In this document: positions 25,393-33,878 of the stretch, one piece after another
Position numbering within the stretch: the first letter of the stretch is position 1
Layout of the letters: every line of letters begins with the position of its first letter
Assembly: GCF_014193695.1 (NCBI RefSeq)
Contig: NZ_JACHZR010000003.1
Coordinates: 62,001 to 126,000 of the forward strand
Length of the DNA: 64,000 nt
Direction: 5' to 3'
Source: Rhizobium sp. BK316
GTDB lineage: Bacteria > Pseudomonadota > Alphaproteobacteria > Rhizobiales > Rhizobiaceae
Notes under the pieces: model-generated
What the model was told of the DNA's origin: nothing
The model's input: the letters and a program-made list of their open reading frames with translations, nothing else
The model's database searches: none
Made by a program: the position numbers and the translations under genes

Positions 25393-26978
25393 GCAGCAAC
25401 GAAAGCCAACCGATCCTCAGGGTCGAAAATCTGAGCGTCGCCCTGCCGAAGGGCGCCGACCGGCCCTATGCCGTGAAAGCTGCAAGCTTCGACCTCAGGC
25501 CCCGTGAAATTCTCTGCATCGTCGGCGAGTCCGGTTCGGGCAAGTCGGTGCTGTCGAGCGCGCTGATGGGAGCGGTGCCCGAGGGTCTCAAGATTGCTGA
25601 CGGCAAGGTGGTGCTCGGCGATACCAATCTCGTCGGCCTCTCCGAGCGGGCGTTCCGGGCGATCCGGGGCAGCGATATCGCAATGATCTTCCAGGAGCCG
25701 ATCGCCTCGCTCAATCCGGCGATGACGGTTTCCGCGCAGGTCGAGGAAGTCTTCGAACTGCATTCGGATTTCGATGCCGCCGAGCGGAAGAAGCGCGCTC
25801 GGGCGCTGATCGAATCCATGCATCTGCCGAATCCGGATCGCATCCTGCAGGCCTATCCGCATGAGCTCTCGGGTGGCCAGTGCCAGCGCGTCGTCATCGC
25901 CATGGCGCTTGCCATGAACCCGCGCGTGTTGATTGCCGATGAGCCGACGACGGCGCTCGACGTGACGACCCAGGCACAGGTGCTGAAGCTGGTGCGCGAG
26001 TTGCGCGACGTGCATGGCCACGGCATCGTCTTCATCACCCACGACTTCGGCGTGGTCGCCGATATTGCCGACCGCGTGGCGGTCATGCGCCATGGTGAGA
26101 TCGTCGAGATCGGTGATGCGAAGCAGGTACTGACAGCACCAAGCCATCCCTATACGAAGGAACTCATTGCGGCCGTTCCGAGCCTGACGCCGCATGATCG
26201 GCCGGCACCGCCGCAGGGTGAGGAGCCGGTGCTTGCGGTGCATGATCTCCAGCATTCCTATGGCAGCGTTCAGGTTCTGAAGCATGTGGAACTGACCCTG
26301 CCGCCGGGCCGGGTGGTTTCTATCGTCGGTGAATCCGGTTGCGGCAAGTCCACGCTTGCCAAGGCCATGATCCGTCTGATCGAACCGAAAAGCGGCCGGG
26401 TGGAGGTTGCTGGTGCCGATCTTCTCGGTCTTGCGCCGGCGCCGTTGCGGGCGCGCCGCCGCTCGATCCAGATGATCTTCCAGGATCCGTTCGGCTCGCT
26501 CAATCCGCGCCGCCGCGTCGGGCCGATGATCGCCCGTTCCGCCATGCTTGCCGGTGTCGAGGCAGGCGAGGCACGGCGGCGCGCGGAGGAGTTGCTCGAT
26601 CTCGTTGGCCTGCAGAAGAGCGCCTATTGGCGCAAGCCATCCGCATTTTCCGGCGGTCAGCGGCAGCGTATCGGCATTGCCCGGGCGCTTGCCATGCGGC
26701 CGGATGTGCTGATTGCCGACGAAAGCGTTTCGGCGCTCGACGTGTCGGTACAGGCGCAGGTTCTGAAACTGCTTCGCGAACTGCAGGAGAAGCTTCAGCT
26801 CGCCATCGTCTTCATCACCCATGACCTGCGTGTCGCCGCCCAGATCAGCGATGAGATCGTGGTGATGCAGAAGGGTGAAATCGTCGAGCGTGGCAGTGCA
26901 GCCCAGGTGCTGCGGGCACCGACGCATCCCTATACGAGAACGCTTCTCGACGCGGCGCCGGGCCGCAGCACGTTCTAG
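25389..26978 (+). CDS. Fused double ABC ATPase, DppD-DppF type
   Basis: This 529-residue protein carries two complete ATPase halves. The first has Walker A GESGSGKS at about 46-53, signature LSGGQCQRV and Walker [12 protein letters not shown]. The second has [23 protein letters not shown] and LIADESVSALD. It powers the Dpp-type importer from the cytoplasm. In the second half the Walker B ends DES rather than DEP, a conservative change. The start overlaps the permease by four bases. Confidence 0.92.
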   Translation: MSSNESQPILRVENLSVALPKGADRPYAVKAASFDLRPREILCIVGESGSGKSVLSSALMGAVPEGLKIADGKVVLGDTNLVGLSERAFRAIRGSDIAMIFQEPIASLNPAMTVSAQVEEVFELHSDFDAAERKKRARALIESMHLPNPDRILQAYPHELSGGQCQRVVIAMALAMNPRVLIADEPTTALDVTTQAQVLKLVRELRDVHGHGIVFITHDFGVVADIADRVAVMRHGEIVEIGDAKQVLTAPSHPYTKELIAAVPSLTPHDRPAPPQGEEPVLAVHDLQHSYGSVQVLKHVELTLPPGRVVSIVGESGCGKSTLAKAMIRLIEPKSGRVEVAGADLLGLAPAPLRARRRSIQMIFQDPFGSLNPRRRVGPMIARSAMLAGVEAGEARRRAEELLDLVGLQKSAYWRKPSAFSGGQRQRIGIARALAMRPDVLIADESVSALDVSVQAQVLKLLRELQEKLQLAIVFITHDLRVAAQISDEIVVMQKGEIVERGSAAQVLRAPTHPYTRTLLDAAPGRSTF

Positions 26979-27016
26979 CTGCCGCCTTCCGGGCGTCGGC
27001 ACCCTGTTCCGTTTCA

Positions 27017-27045
27017 ACGCATGGCCGGCTTGAGCCGGCATGCGT
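27017..27045 (+). promoter_or_regulatory. Hairpin between the importer ATPase and aldehyde dehydrogenase genes
   Basis: ACGCAT-GCCGGC and GCCGGC-ATGCGT pair around TTGA with one bulged G. It lies in the largest gap (97 bases) of the 11-gene run and may separate importer from enzyme expression. No T-run follows. Confidence 0.6.
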
Positions 27046-27075
27046 GGAGTCAGCTATTGTCCCGAGGATGTCGTC

Positions 27076-28494
27076 ATGACGGAATATCGCAATTTCATCG
27101 CCGGAGAATTCCGGTCTTCCGGTGCTCTGGTGCCGGTGCTCAATCCGGCAACAGAAGCCCAATTCGCCAACGTGCCGTCGGCGACTGCCGATGAAGCCAT
27201 CGAGGCCGTCGAGACTGCCGCGAAGGCGCAGAAGGAATGGCGGGCGTTGCCGGCGATTGCGCGCGGCGATGCGCTGCGCAAGCTCGCCGCCGTCATCGAG
27301 CAGCGGGCGGAAAAGATCGGTGCCGCCCTGGCGCTGGAGTCCGGCAAGAGCCTTGCCGATGCGACGGGCGAGGCAATCTATGGCGCCGAACTGATGCGCT
27401 ATCACGCCGAATGGGCACGTCGCATCGAGGGCGAAATCATCCCGAGCGACAATGCCAATGAGACGCTGCTCCTGAAGCGCGAAGCGATCGGCGTCGTCGC
27501 CTGCCTGATACCCTTCAATTTCCCGATCTACACGCTGGTGCGCAAGATTGCGCCGGCGCTCATCGCCGGCAATGCCGTCGTCGTCCGTCCGAGCAATTCG
27601 ACGCCGACCTCGGCTTTCGAGATCGCCGAAGCCGTAGCCGAGGCTGGGCTGCCGGCCGGGCTCGTCAACATCCTCACCATGTCGCATGAGGTTGCGGCGA
27701 CGCTTTGCACCCATCCTAAGGTCGGGATGATCACGCTGACCGGCAGCCTGCAGGCTGGTCGCGTCGTGCTCGACTATTGCAAGGCGAACATTGCCAAACC
27801 GTCGCTGGAGCTCGGCGGCAAGACGCCGGTCATCGTCGAGCCGGATGCGGATCTCGATGCCGTTGCCGCACAGCTCGTTGCCGCCAAGACCAATCATTGC
27901 GGACAGCTCTGCACCGCGCCGGAGCGTGTCTATGTGCATCGCTCCATCCATGACGCGTTGCTTGCCAAGCTGAAGGCCGGCTTTGCCACACGCGCCTTCG
28001 GCGACCGTTCGGTCGATGCGTCACGTGTCGGGCCGCTCGCCACGAAGTCTGCACAGATGAACGTGCATAAGGCTGTTTTGAAGGCGGTGGAGCAGGGGGC
28101 GCATATCGAGGCTGGCGGTATCCTTCCGGAAGGTCCAGGCTTCTTCTATCCGCCGACGCTGCTATCCAGTTGCCGTCAGGACATGGAGATCATCGCCGAA
28201 GAAACCTTCGGGCCGGTGCTGCCTGTCGTCGGCTATGACACGACGGATGAAGCGCTCGCGCTCGCCAATGACCACCAGTTCGGACTGAGCTCGGTGCTCT
28301 TTACCAACAATCACCGCACGATCATGCGGTTCTCCGACGCGATCGAGGCCGGCGAATTCTACGTCAACCGTTTCCCTGCCGATCCCTATCAGGGCTATCA
28401 CGCCGGCTGGAAGCGCTCCGGTCTCGGCGGCGATGACGGCAAGCACGGCATGCTCGAATTCACCCAGACACGCCTCGTCATACTCAAGCATTGA
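27076..28494 (+). CDS. Aldehyde dehydrogenase, AldA (lactaldehyde/glycolaldehyde)-like
   Basis: This 472-residue enzyme resembles E. coli AldA over the N-terminal half (VLNPATEA, EWARRIEGEIIPSD). Catalytic Glu245 (LELGG) and Cys279 (CGQLC) are present. The cofactor motifs deviate: PFNFP at 146-150 instead of PWNFP, and RPSN at 171-174 instead of KPSE, which may alter NAD(P) binding. ATG 27076 follows GAGGA. It overlaps the frame of the next gene region and is probably co-expressed with it. Confidence 0.85.
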   Translation: MTEYRNFIAGEFRSSGALVPVLNPATEAQFANVPSATADEAIEAVETAAKAQKEWRALPAIARGDALRKLAAVIEQRAEKIGAALALESGKSLADATGEAIYGAELMRYHAEWARRIEGEIIPSDNANETLLLKREAIGVVACLIPFNFPIYTLVRKIAPALIAGNAVVVRPSNSTPTSAFEIAEAVAEAGLPAGLVNILTMSHEVAATLCTHPKVGMITLTGSLQAGRVVLDYCKANIAKPSLELGGKTPVIVEPDADLDAVAAQLVAAKTNHCGQLCTAPERVYVHRSIHDALLAKLKAGFATRAFGDRSVDASRVGPLATKSAQMNVHKAVLKAVEQGAHIEAGGILPEGPGFFYPPTLLSSCRQDMEIIAEETFGPVLPVVGYDTTDEALALANDHQFGLSSVLFTNNHRTIMRFSDAIEAGEFYVNRFPADPYQGYHAGWKRSGLGGDDGKHGMLEFTQTRLVILKH

Positions 28495-28505
28495 GGATCA
28501 CGGTC

Positions 28506-29723
28506 ATGCAGATCGCATCGCTTTCCACCCATGTCGTCGCCGTCCCGCCGCCGCATATCGGCGGCATGTACTGGATCTTCGTGCGCCTGACGACGGCTGA
28601 CGGTATCGAAGGCGTCGGGGAGATCTATTCCACCGCCTTCCATCCGAAGGCGCTCGTGCCGCTGATCGAAGATGTCTTCCAGCGCTATCTGCTCGGCCAT
28701 GATCCGCATGATATCGAGCGCTTCTGGCGGCTTGCCTATTCGAGCGGTTTTACGCAGCGCCCGGATCCGACTATGATGGGCATCGTCTCCGGCCTTGAGA
28801 TCGCTTGCTGGGACATTATCGGCAAGGCGGCCGGCAAGCCGGTGCACAAGCTGATTGGCGGGCGCGTGCATGAGAAGCTGCGCGCCTATACCTATCTCTA
28901 TCCGAAGAACGCCGCCGGAGAATACGACTATAACGATCCGGACCTTGCCGCCGAATGCGCGGTGAAGTTGGTCGAGATGGGCTTTACCGCCGTCAAGTTC
29001 GATCCGGCCGGCCCCTATACGGCTTATTCCGGTCATCAGGTGTCGCTCGGGGTGATGGACCGCTGCGAAGAGTTTTGCGCCAAAATCCGCGCGGCTGTCG
29101 GCAGCAGTGCCGATCTGCTGTTCGGCACGCATGGCCAGATGGTGCCGTCTTCGGCGATCCGGCTAGCGCGGCGGCTGGAGAAATACGATCCGCTGTGGTT
29201 CGAGGAGCCTGTGCCGCCCGGCCGGGAAGAGGCGATGGCGGAAGTCGCCCGTAAGACGTCGATCCCGATTTCGACTGGTGAACGGCTGACGACGAAATAC
29301 GAATTCCAGCGCGTGCTGGAAACCGGTGCGGCCTCGATCCTGCAGATGAACGTGGCACGTGCCGGGGGCATTCTCGAATCCAAGAAGATCGCCGGCATGG
29401 CGGAGGCGCATTATGCACAGATCGCGCCGCATCTTTATAATGGCCCCATTGGCGCAGCTGCTAGCATCCAGCTCGCCGCGTCATCGCCAAACTTCCTGAT
29501 TCATGAGGCGGTTGTCGATTTCTCGGGCTTCTTTGCCGAGATCCTGAAGACACCGCTGCGCTTCGAGGACGGTTACCTGATCCCGTCTGACGAGCCGGGA
29601 CTGGGCGTGGAACTTAATCTCGATGTCGTTGCCAAACACTCGCCTTACGAAGGGCAGCGACTGCATCTGCAAATGGATGAAAAGCCCGCCGACGTGAAGG
29701 CCTTTGCCCCGGCCCGCGGCTGA
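28506..29723 (+). CDS. Enolase-superfamily protein (mandelate racemase/muconate lactonizing group), likely sugar-acid dehydratase
   Basis: This 405-residue protein has the N-terminal capping domain and a barrel. GLEIACWDIIGKAAGKP is the family signature. Metal-ligand positions include WFEEP (Glu233/234) and STGER (Glu259); IAPHLYNGP carries a candidate catalytic His309. The first ligand position reads FGTHGQ, with Gly207 where Asp is usual. Lys164 (AVKFDPAG) is a possible acid/base. It probably acts on a sugar acid made or imported by this cluster. ATG 28506 follows GAGGA by eight bases. Confidence 0.85.
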   Translation: MQIASLSTHVVAVPPPHIGGMYWIFVRLTTADGIEGVGEIYSTAFHPKALVPLIEDVFQRYLLGHDPHDIERFWRLAYSSGFTQRPDPTMMGIVSGLEIACWDIIGKAAGKPVHKLIGGRVHEKLRAYTYLYPKNAAGEYDYNDPDLAAECAVKLVEMGFTAVKFDPAGPYTAYSGHQVSLGVMDRCEEFCAKIRAAVGSSADLLFGTHGQMVPSSAIRLARRLEKYDPLWFEEPVPPGREEAMAEVARKTSIPISTGERLTTKYEFQRVLETGAASILQMNVARAGGILESKKIAGMAEAHYAQIAPHLYNGPIGAAASIQLAASSPNFLIHEAVVDFSGFFAEILKTPLRFEDGYLIPSDEPGLGVELNLDVVAKHSPYEGQRLHLQMDEKPADVKAFAPARG

Positions 29724-29731
29724 GAACGAAG

Positions 29732-31345
29732 ATGACGACATACGATTACATCATCGTCGGCGCCGGCTCGGCTGGCTGCATTCTGGCCGCACGCCTCAGC
29801 GAGAGCGGCAGACACAACGTGCTGCTGATCGAGGCTGGCGGCAATGACAGTTCGCCGTGGTTTCGTGTCCCGGTCGGCTATGCACGCTCCTATTACGATC
29901 CGAAGGTCAACTGGATGTATTGGAGTGAGCCGGAAGCGGCGCTCAATGGCCGGCGCATCTATGCTCCGCGTGGCAAGGTGCAGGGCGGTTCGGGCTCGAT
30001 CAATGCGATGATCTTCGTGCGCGGTGCGGCCGACGATTTCGACGACTGGAAGGCCGCCGGCAATCTCGGCTGGGGCTATGAGGACGTGCTGCCCTTCTTC
30101 CGCAAGCTGGAGACGCATGCGGGTGGTGAGAGCAAATATCATGGCGGCGGCGGGCCGATCCATGTGACGCCGATGCGGGGCCAATCGCACGCGATTACCG
30201 AGCGCTTCCTAGAGGCCTGCGCCGAATTGCAGCTGCCGCTGAACGCGGATTTCAACGGCGAAAGCATCGAAGGCGCCGGCATTTACGATATCAACACGCG
30301 GAACGGCGTGCGCTCCTCCTCATCGCTCGCCTATCTGCGGCCGGCGCTCGGGCGACCCAATCTCGCGATCCTGCGCGATAGCCGGGTGCGCCGGGTGATC
30401 GTCGATGCTGAAGCCCGCGCGACCGGTGTCGAGGTGATCGGTTCGGGTGGCATCACCAGCTATTCGGCGCGCCAGGAGGTTATTCTCTCGGCCGGTGCAG
30501 TGGATACGCCCAAACTGCTGCAGCTTTCCGGTATCGGCGATGGTGCCCAGCTGCAATCCCTCGGCGTTCCGTTGATCCGGCATCTGCCGGCGGTCGGCAA
30601 GAATCTTCAGGACCACCTCTGCGCCAGCTTCTATTACCGCTCCACCGTGCCGACGCTGAATGACGAACTCGGCACGATCTTCGGGCAGGCGCGGCAGGCC
30701 TTGCGTTATATCCTGACGCGACGGGGGCCGCTGGCGCTCAGCGTCAATCAGGCCGGCGCTTTCCTGCGCGGCAGTCCGGAGGAAGAGCGGCCGAATATCC
30801 AGCTTTACTTCAACCCGCTCTCCTACCGCATCCCGACCGATCCGAAGGCGGGGCTGAGGCCGGAGCCCTACTCGGGCTTCCTGCTGGCCTTCAATTCCTG
30901 CCGGCCGACAAGCCGCGGGACTGTCAGCATCGTCTCGCCCGAGTTGACGGATGTGCCGCAGATCCGGCCGAACTATCTCGGCACCGTCCATGACGAAGAA
31001 GAGGTGATCCAGGGCAGCCGGCTTGTGCGGCGGATCATGGAAGCGCCAGCGCTGCGGGCGATCACCGAAATGGAGATGCCGCCTTCGGCAGAGGCTCGCA
31101 CGGACGAGGAGTTGCTCACCTATTTCCGCGGCAATTCCGGTTCGATCTATCACCTCTGCGGATCGGCTGCGATGGGGCCGGATGCAACGACATCCGTCGT
31201 CGATGCTTCGCTGAAGGTGCACGGCATCAATGGGCTGCGGATCGTCGACGCCTCGATCTTCCCGAACATCACGGCCGGCAATATCAATGCTCCGACGATG
31301 ATGGTGGCGGAAAAGGGTGCGGCGATGATCCTCGCCGCTGCCTAA
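29732..31345 (+). CDS. GMC-family FAD oxidoreductase (choline/alcohol dehydrogenase-like)
   Basis: This 537-residue flavoenzyme has the N-terminal Rossmann motif DYIIVGAGSAGCILAARL, followed by EAGG and the GMC signature GGSGSINAM. The C-terminal active site shows His474 (SIYHLCGSAAMGPD) and Asn519 (NINAPTMM). GMC enzymes oxidise an alcohol group to aldehyde or ketone with FAD. It starts nine bases after the enolase-superfamily gene and ends the 11-gene plus-strand run; the convergent cupin gene begins eight bases further. Confidence 0.92.
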   Translation: MTTYDYIIVGAGSAGCILAARLSESGRHNVLLIEAGGNDSSPWFRVPVGYARSYYDPKVNWMYWSEPEAALNGRRIYAPRGKVQGGSGSINAMIFVRGAADDFDDWKAAGNLGWGYEDVLPFFRKLETHAGGESKYHGGGGPIHVTPMRGQSHAITERFLEACAELQLPLNADFNGESIEGAGIYDINTRNGVRSSSSLAYLRPALGRPNLAILRDSRVRRVIVDAEARATGVEVIGSGGITSYSARQEVILSAGAVDTPKLLQLSGIGDGAQLQSLGVPLIRHLPAVGKNLQDHLCASFYYRSTVPTLNDELGTIFGQARQALRYILTRRGPLALSVNQAGAFLRGSPEEERPNIQLYFNPLSYRIPTDPKAGLRPEPYSGFLLAFNSCRPTSRGTVSIVSPELTDVPQIRPNYLGTVHDEEEVIQGSRLVRRIMEAPALRAITEMEMPPSAEARTDEELLTYFRGNSGSIYHLCGSAAMGPDATTSVVDASLKVHGINGLRIVDASIFPNITAGNINAPTMMVAEKGAAMILAAA

Positions 31346-31353
31346 ATTTGCGC

Positions 31354-31830
31354 CTAGTGCCGATGGATCGGGTCGATCCACGGCACGTCTTCCGGCTTTT
31401 CGACCGGCTCGATATCGAGGTTGACGACGACGGGTTCCTGGCCTGAACGTACGACTACGCATTCCAGCGTCTCGTCGCGGCTGGCATTGATTTCCTGATG
31501 CGGCACAAAGGGCGGCACATAAATAAAATCGCCGGGGCCGGCTTCAGCGGTGAATTCGAGCTTTTCGCCCCAGCGCATGCGGGCCTTGCCTTTCACCACA
31601 TAGATGATGCTCTCGAGATCGCCGTGGTGATGGGCGCCAGTCTTGGCGTTGGCATGGATCGTCACTGTGCCGGCCCAGATTTTTTCCGCACCCGCACGTG
31701 CATTGTTGATGGCGGTCGCGCGATTCATGCCCGGCGTCTGGGCGGTATTCGGATCGAGCGCATTGCCGGGGATGACCTTCACGCCATGTTCGCGCCAGTC
31801 GATATGCTCCTGGTCGTGATCGTCGCTCAT
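31354..31830 (-). CDS. Cupin-domain protein
   Basis: This 158-residue single-domain cupin has motif 1 TGAHHHGDLESIIYVVKGKA and motif 2 PGDFIYVPPFVPHQEIN, which supply three His and one Glu as likely metal ligands. GGAGGAG precedes the ATG. It is divergent from the LacI gene, and a LacI-like operator lies in the shared region. It may be a sugar isomerase, a dioxygenase or a sensor; the sequence does not decide. Confidence 0.85.
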   Translation of the reverse strand: MSDDHDQEHIDWREHGVKVIPGNALDPNTAQTPGMNRATAINNARAGAEKIWAGTVTIHANAKTGAHHHGDLESIIYVVKGKARMRWGEKLEFTAEAGPGDFIYVPPFVPHQEINASRDETLECVVVRSGQEPVVVNLDIEPVEKPEDVPWIDPIHRH

Positions 31831-31918
31831 GCCGCTCCTCCTGCTTTTGATGGCAATCTAGGTAAGGCGAGGCCAGCGGCAAAGAGCTGCTGGCTGGCAT
31901 TGCGGCGAAAAAGGCCGG

Positions 31919-31932
31919 TGGCACCGGTTTCA
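31919..31932. promoter_or_regulatory. Candidate LacI-family operator, second copy
   Basis: TGGCACCGGTTTCA matches 12 of 14 bases of the perfect palindrome at 36904-36917. It lies in the divergent region between the cupin and LacI genes. A further inverted repeat, TGGCAC/GTGCCA (31919-31938), overlaps it. Similar ACCGGTTT cores also occur inside genes, so chance is possible. Confidence 0.4.
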
Positions 31933-32022
31933 GTGCCATGAAAGTGGACGATCTCAAGTTTCCGATAGCGAAGATGCGCTTCTCTGCGCTATCACGCCAT
32001 GACAAGTTGGAAAGCGCTCGAT

Positions 32023-33024
32023 ATGACACAGAACACTGGCCGCGATGCCGCTCCGACGATTGCCGATGTTGCAAAGCTGGCAGGAGTGTCGCGCGCGGTT
32101 GCGAGCCGGGCGCTTTCCAACGAGCCACGGCCGGTTTCGGCCGATAAACGTGAACGCGTGGTCGAGGCGGCGGCCCAGCTTGGCTACAAGCCGAATCTTC
32201 TGGCGCAGAGCCTGACGACCAAGACGGTCAATCTCGTCGCCGTCGTCGTCAACCACATCCATGACCTCTCGGACCTCGATCTTTTCGACCGGCTGCTGGA
32301 CCAGATCCAAGCGATCGGCAAGCAGGTCATCATGATCCGCATCGGTTCGGTCGCCCGCGTCGAGGAATTCCTGCGCAATGGCGTTGCCTATCATGTCGAT
32401 GCGGCGCTGGTCTTTTCGGATTTTGCGGATGCGGCCACGGTGCGGCGCATGTTCCGCTCCGATCTCGTCGTCATGCTGAACGGTCTGCATGACGATCTTT
32501 CGCCTGTTGTCATTCCCGATGAGGGCATCGGCATCGCCGAAGCCGTCGCCGATGCGGCGAAGAAAGGCGTGAAGCGGGCGGGGCTCGTTACCGGCCGTTC
32601 GTCCTCGCCGATGGAGCAGGCGCGCATCGCTTTCTACAAGCAGGCTTTCGCGACGAACGGCATAGAATTGGTGCGCACGGTGCAAGGCGACTATTCCTAT
32701 GAGAGCGGGCATGCGGCGGCCAAGGAACTGACCGGCGCCGATTGCCCGGATGCGATCTTCTGCACGTCGGATGCGATGGCCATGGGCATTCTCGATGTCT
32801 GCCGAGCCGATTTTCCCGCCAACCGGCCGATGCGCTTCCGGCTCTACGGTTTCGACAATCTGTCGCTCACCGATTTCGATGCCTATCCGATCTCCTCGAT
32901 CGGCTACGACAAGGGCATCTATGTCGAGCATATCGTGGATTTCATCGCCAATCCCGGCGATTTTCAACCCGGCCAGCCGCCGGTCATCGTGCCGACGACC
33001 TATTTTCCGCGCCTGACCTCCTGA
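32023..33024 (+). CDS. LacI-family transcriptional regulator
   Basis: This repressor has about 333 residues from ATG 32023. The N-terminal HTH (TIADVAKLAGVSRAVASRALS) is followed by the hinge region (YKPNLLAQSL) and a periplasmic-binding-like effector domain (TSDAMAMGILDVCR). An in-frame ATG at 31999 is also possible. GGAAAGCGCTCGATA just before ATG 32023 resembles a half operator and may be autoregulatory. It is divergent from the cupin and convergent with the amino acid importer operon, its likely target. Confidence 0.9.
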   Translation: MTQNTGRDAAPTIADVAKLAGVSRAVASRALSNEPRPVSADKRERVVEAAAQLGYKPNLLAQSLTTKTVNLVAVVVNHIHDLSDLDLFDRLLDQIQAIGKQVIMIRIGSVARVEEFLRNGVAYHVDAALVFSDFADAATVRRMFRSDLVVMLNGLHDDLSPVVIPDEGIGIAEAVADAAKKGVKRAGLVTGRSSSPMEQARIAFYKQAFATNGIELVRTVQGDYSYESGHAAAKELTGADCPDAIFCTSDAMAMGILDVCRADFPANRPMRFRLYGFDNLSLTDFDAYPISSIGYDKGIYVEHIVDFIANPGDFQPGQPPVIVPTTYFPRLTS

Positions 33025-33030
33025 TAGCAA

Positions 33031-33054
33031 ACAGGCCGCCCGAAGGTGGCCTGT
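33031..33054. terminator. Bidirectional terminator hairpin
   Basis: ACAGGCCGCC and GGTGGCCTGT pair over ten positions (one G-U) around CGAA, between convergent LacI and the binding-protein gene. No strong T-run is present. Confidence 0.65.
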
Positions 33055-33064
33055 GAGTATCATC

Positions 33065-33856
33065 TTACCACTGCGGGTTCAGAGCCGGCGGGTTGGCTTC
33101 GGCGCCCCACCACTTCTTGTAGTTGGCTTCGTAGGCGCCCGACTGGATGTAGTCGGAAACGAACATGTCGAGCCAGCGAACGAAATCCGGATCGCCTTTG
33201 GCAACCGCAATGCCGATCGGGTCGTTGGAATAGAGGCCGGCGAGGGTCACGAGCGTCGGGTTCTTGGTGGCGAGGTAGTCGAGCAGCGAGGAGTCTTCGA
33301 TCGCAGCATCGACGCGCTTCTGCTGGAGCTGCAGCACGCCATCGGGAGCGAACTGGTCGACATAGACGAGCTGCGCATCCGGGACGGCAGACTTCAGGAA
33401 GGTTTCGCCTGTCGTGCCGCGGCCGACGACGACCTTCTTGCCGGCGAGGTCCTTCAGTTCCTTGATGGCAGCGTCCTTCTGGACGATGACGCGCAGGCCG
33501 GCGCGGTTATAGGGGATCGAGAAGTTGACGACCTTGGCGCGCTCGAGCGTGGCGGAGGTGTTGGCGATCGCCACGTCGATCTGGCCGGAGACGAGCATGG
33601 AGATACGGGCGTCACCGGAAACATCGGTAAATTCGACCGGTACGCCGAGTTTCTCAGCCAGGCGGGTGGCGACGTCGACGTCATAACCAACCGGGTTATT
33701 CTGCGCATCGCGGAAGCCAATCGGCTCGCCGCCGAGCGATACGCCGATGCGCACGACGCCGCGCGAGCGGATATCGTCGATCATGCCGGCAAAGGATGGA
33801 AGCGCAGAGCCGGCAACGACGGCCAGCGCGGCAATAGCTGTGAGAATGCGTTTCAT
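33065..33856 (-). CDS. Polar amino acid ABC transporter substrate-binding protein (family 3)
   Basis: This 263-residue periplasmic protein has a Sec signal peptide (KRILTAIAALAVVAGSAL, cleavage near SFAG). Family 3 features include VRIGVSLGGEPIGFRD, GYDVDVATRLAEKLG, and the ligand-binding DVAIANTSATLERAK. Unusually, it is the last gene of the operon, after two permeases, the ATPase and an asparaginase. The ligand is probably an amino acid or an amide-containing derivative. Confidence 0.92.
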   Translation of the reverse strand: MKRILTAIAALAVVAGSALPSFAGMIDDIRSRGVVRIGVSLGGEPIGFRDAQNNPVGYDVDVATRLAEKLGVPVEFTDVSGDARISMLVSGQIDVAIANTSATLERAKVVNFSIPYNRAGLRVIVQKDAAIKELKDLAGKKVVVGRGTTGETFLKSAVPDAQLVYVDQFAPDGVLQLQQKRVDAAIEDSSLLDYLATKNPTLVTLAGLYSNDPIGIAVAKGDPDFVRWLDMFVSDYIQSGAYEANYKKWWGAEANPPALNPQW

Positions 33857-33878
33857 GGTTCCATTTCCCTCTTCTTGA

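Noticed and set aside
25059..27041. Long minus-strand frame (about 660 codons) opposite the double ATPase gene
   Set aside because: The plus strand carries two complete ATPase motif sets. The minus frame has no known motif and starts in a gene-free gap without a ribosome site.
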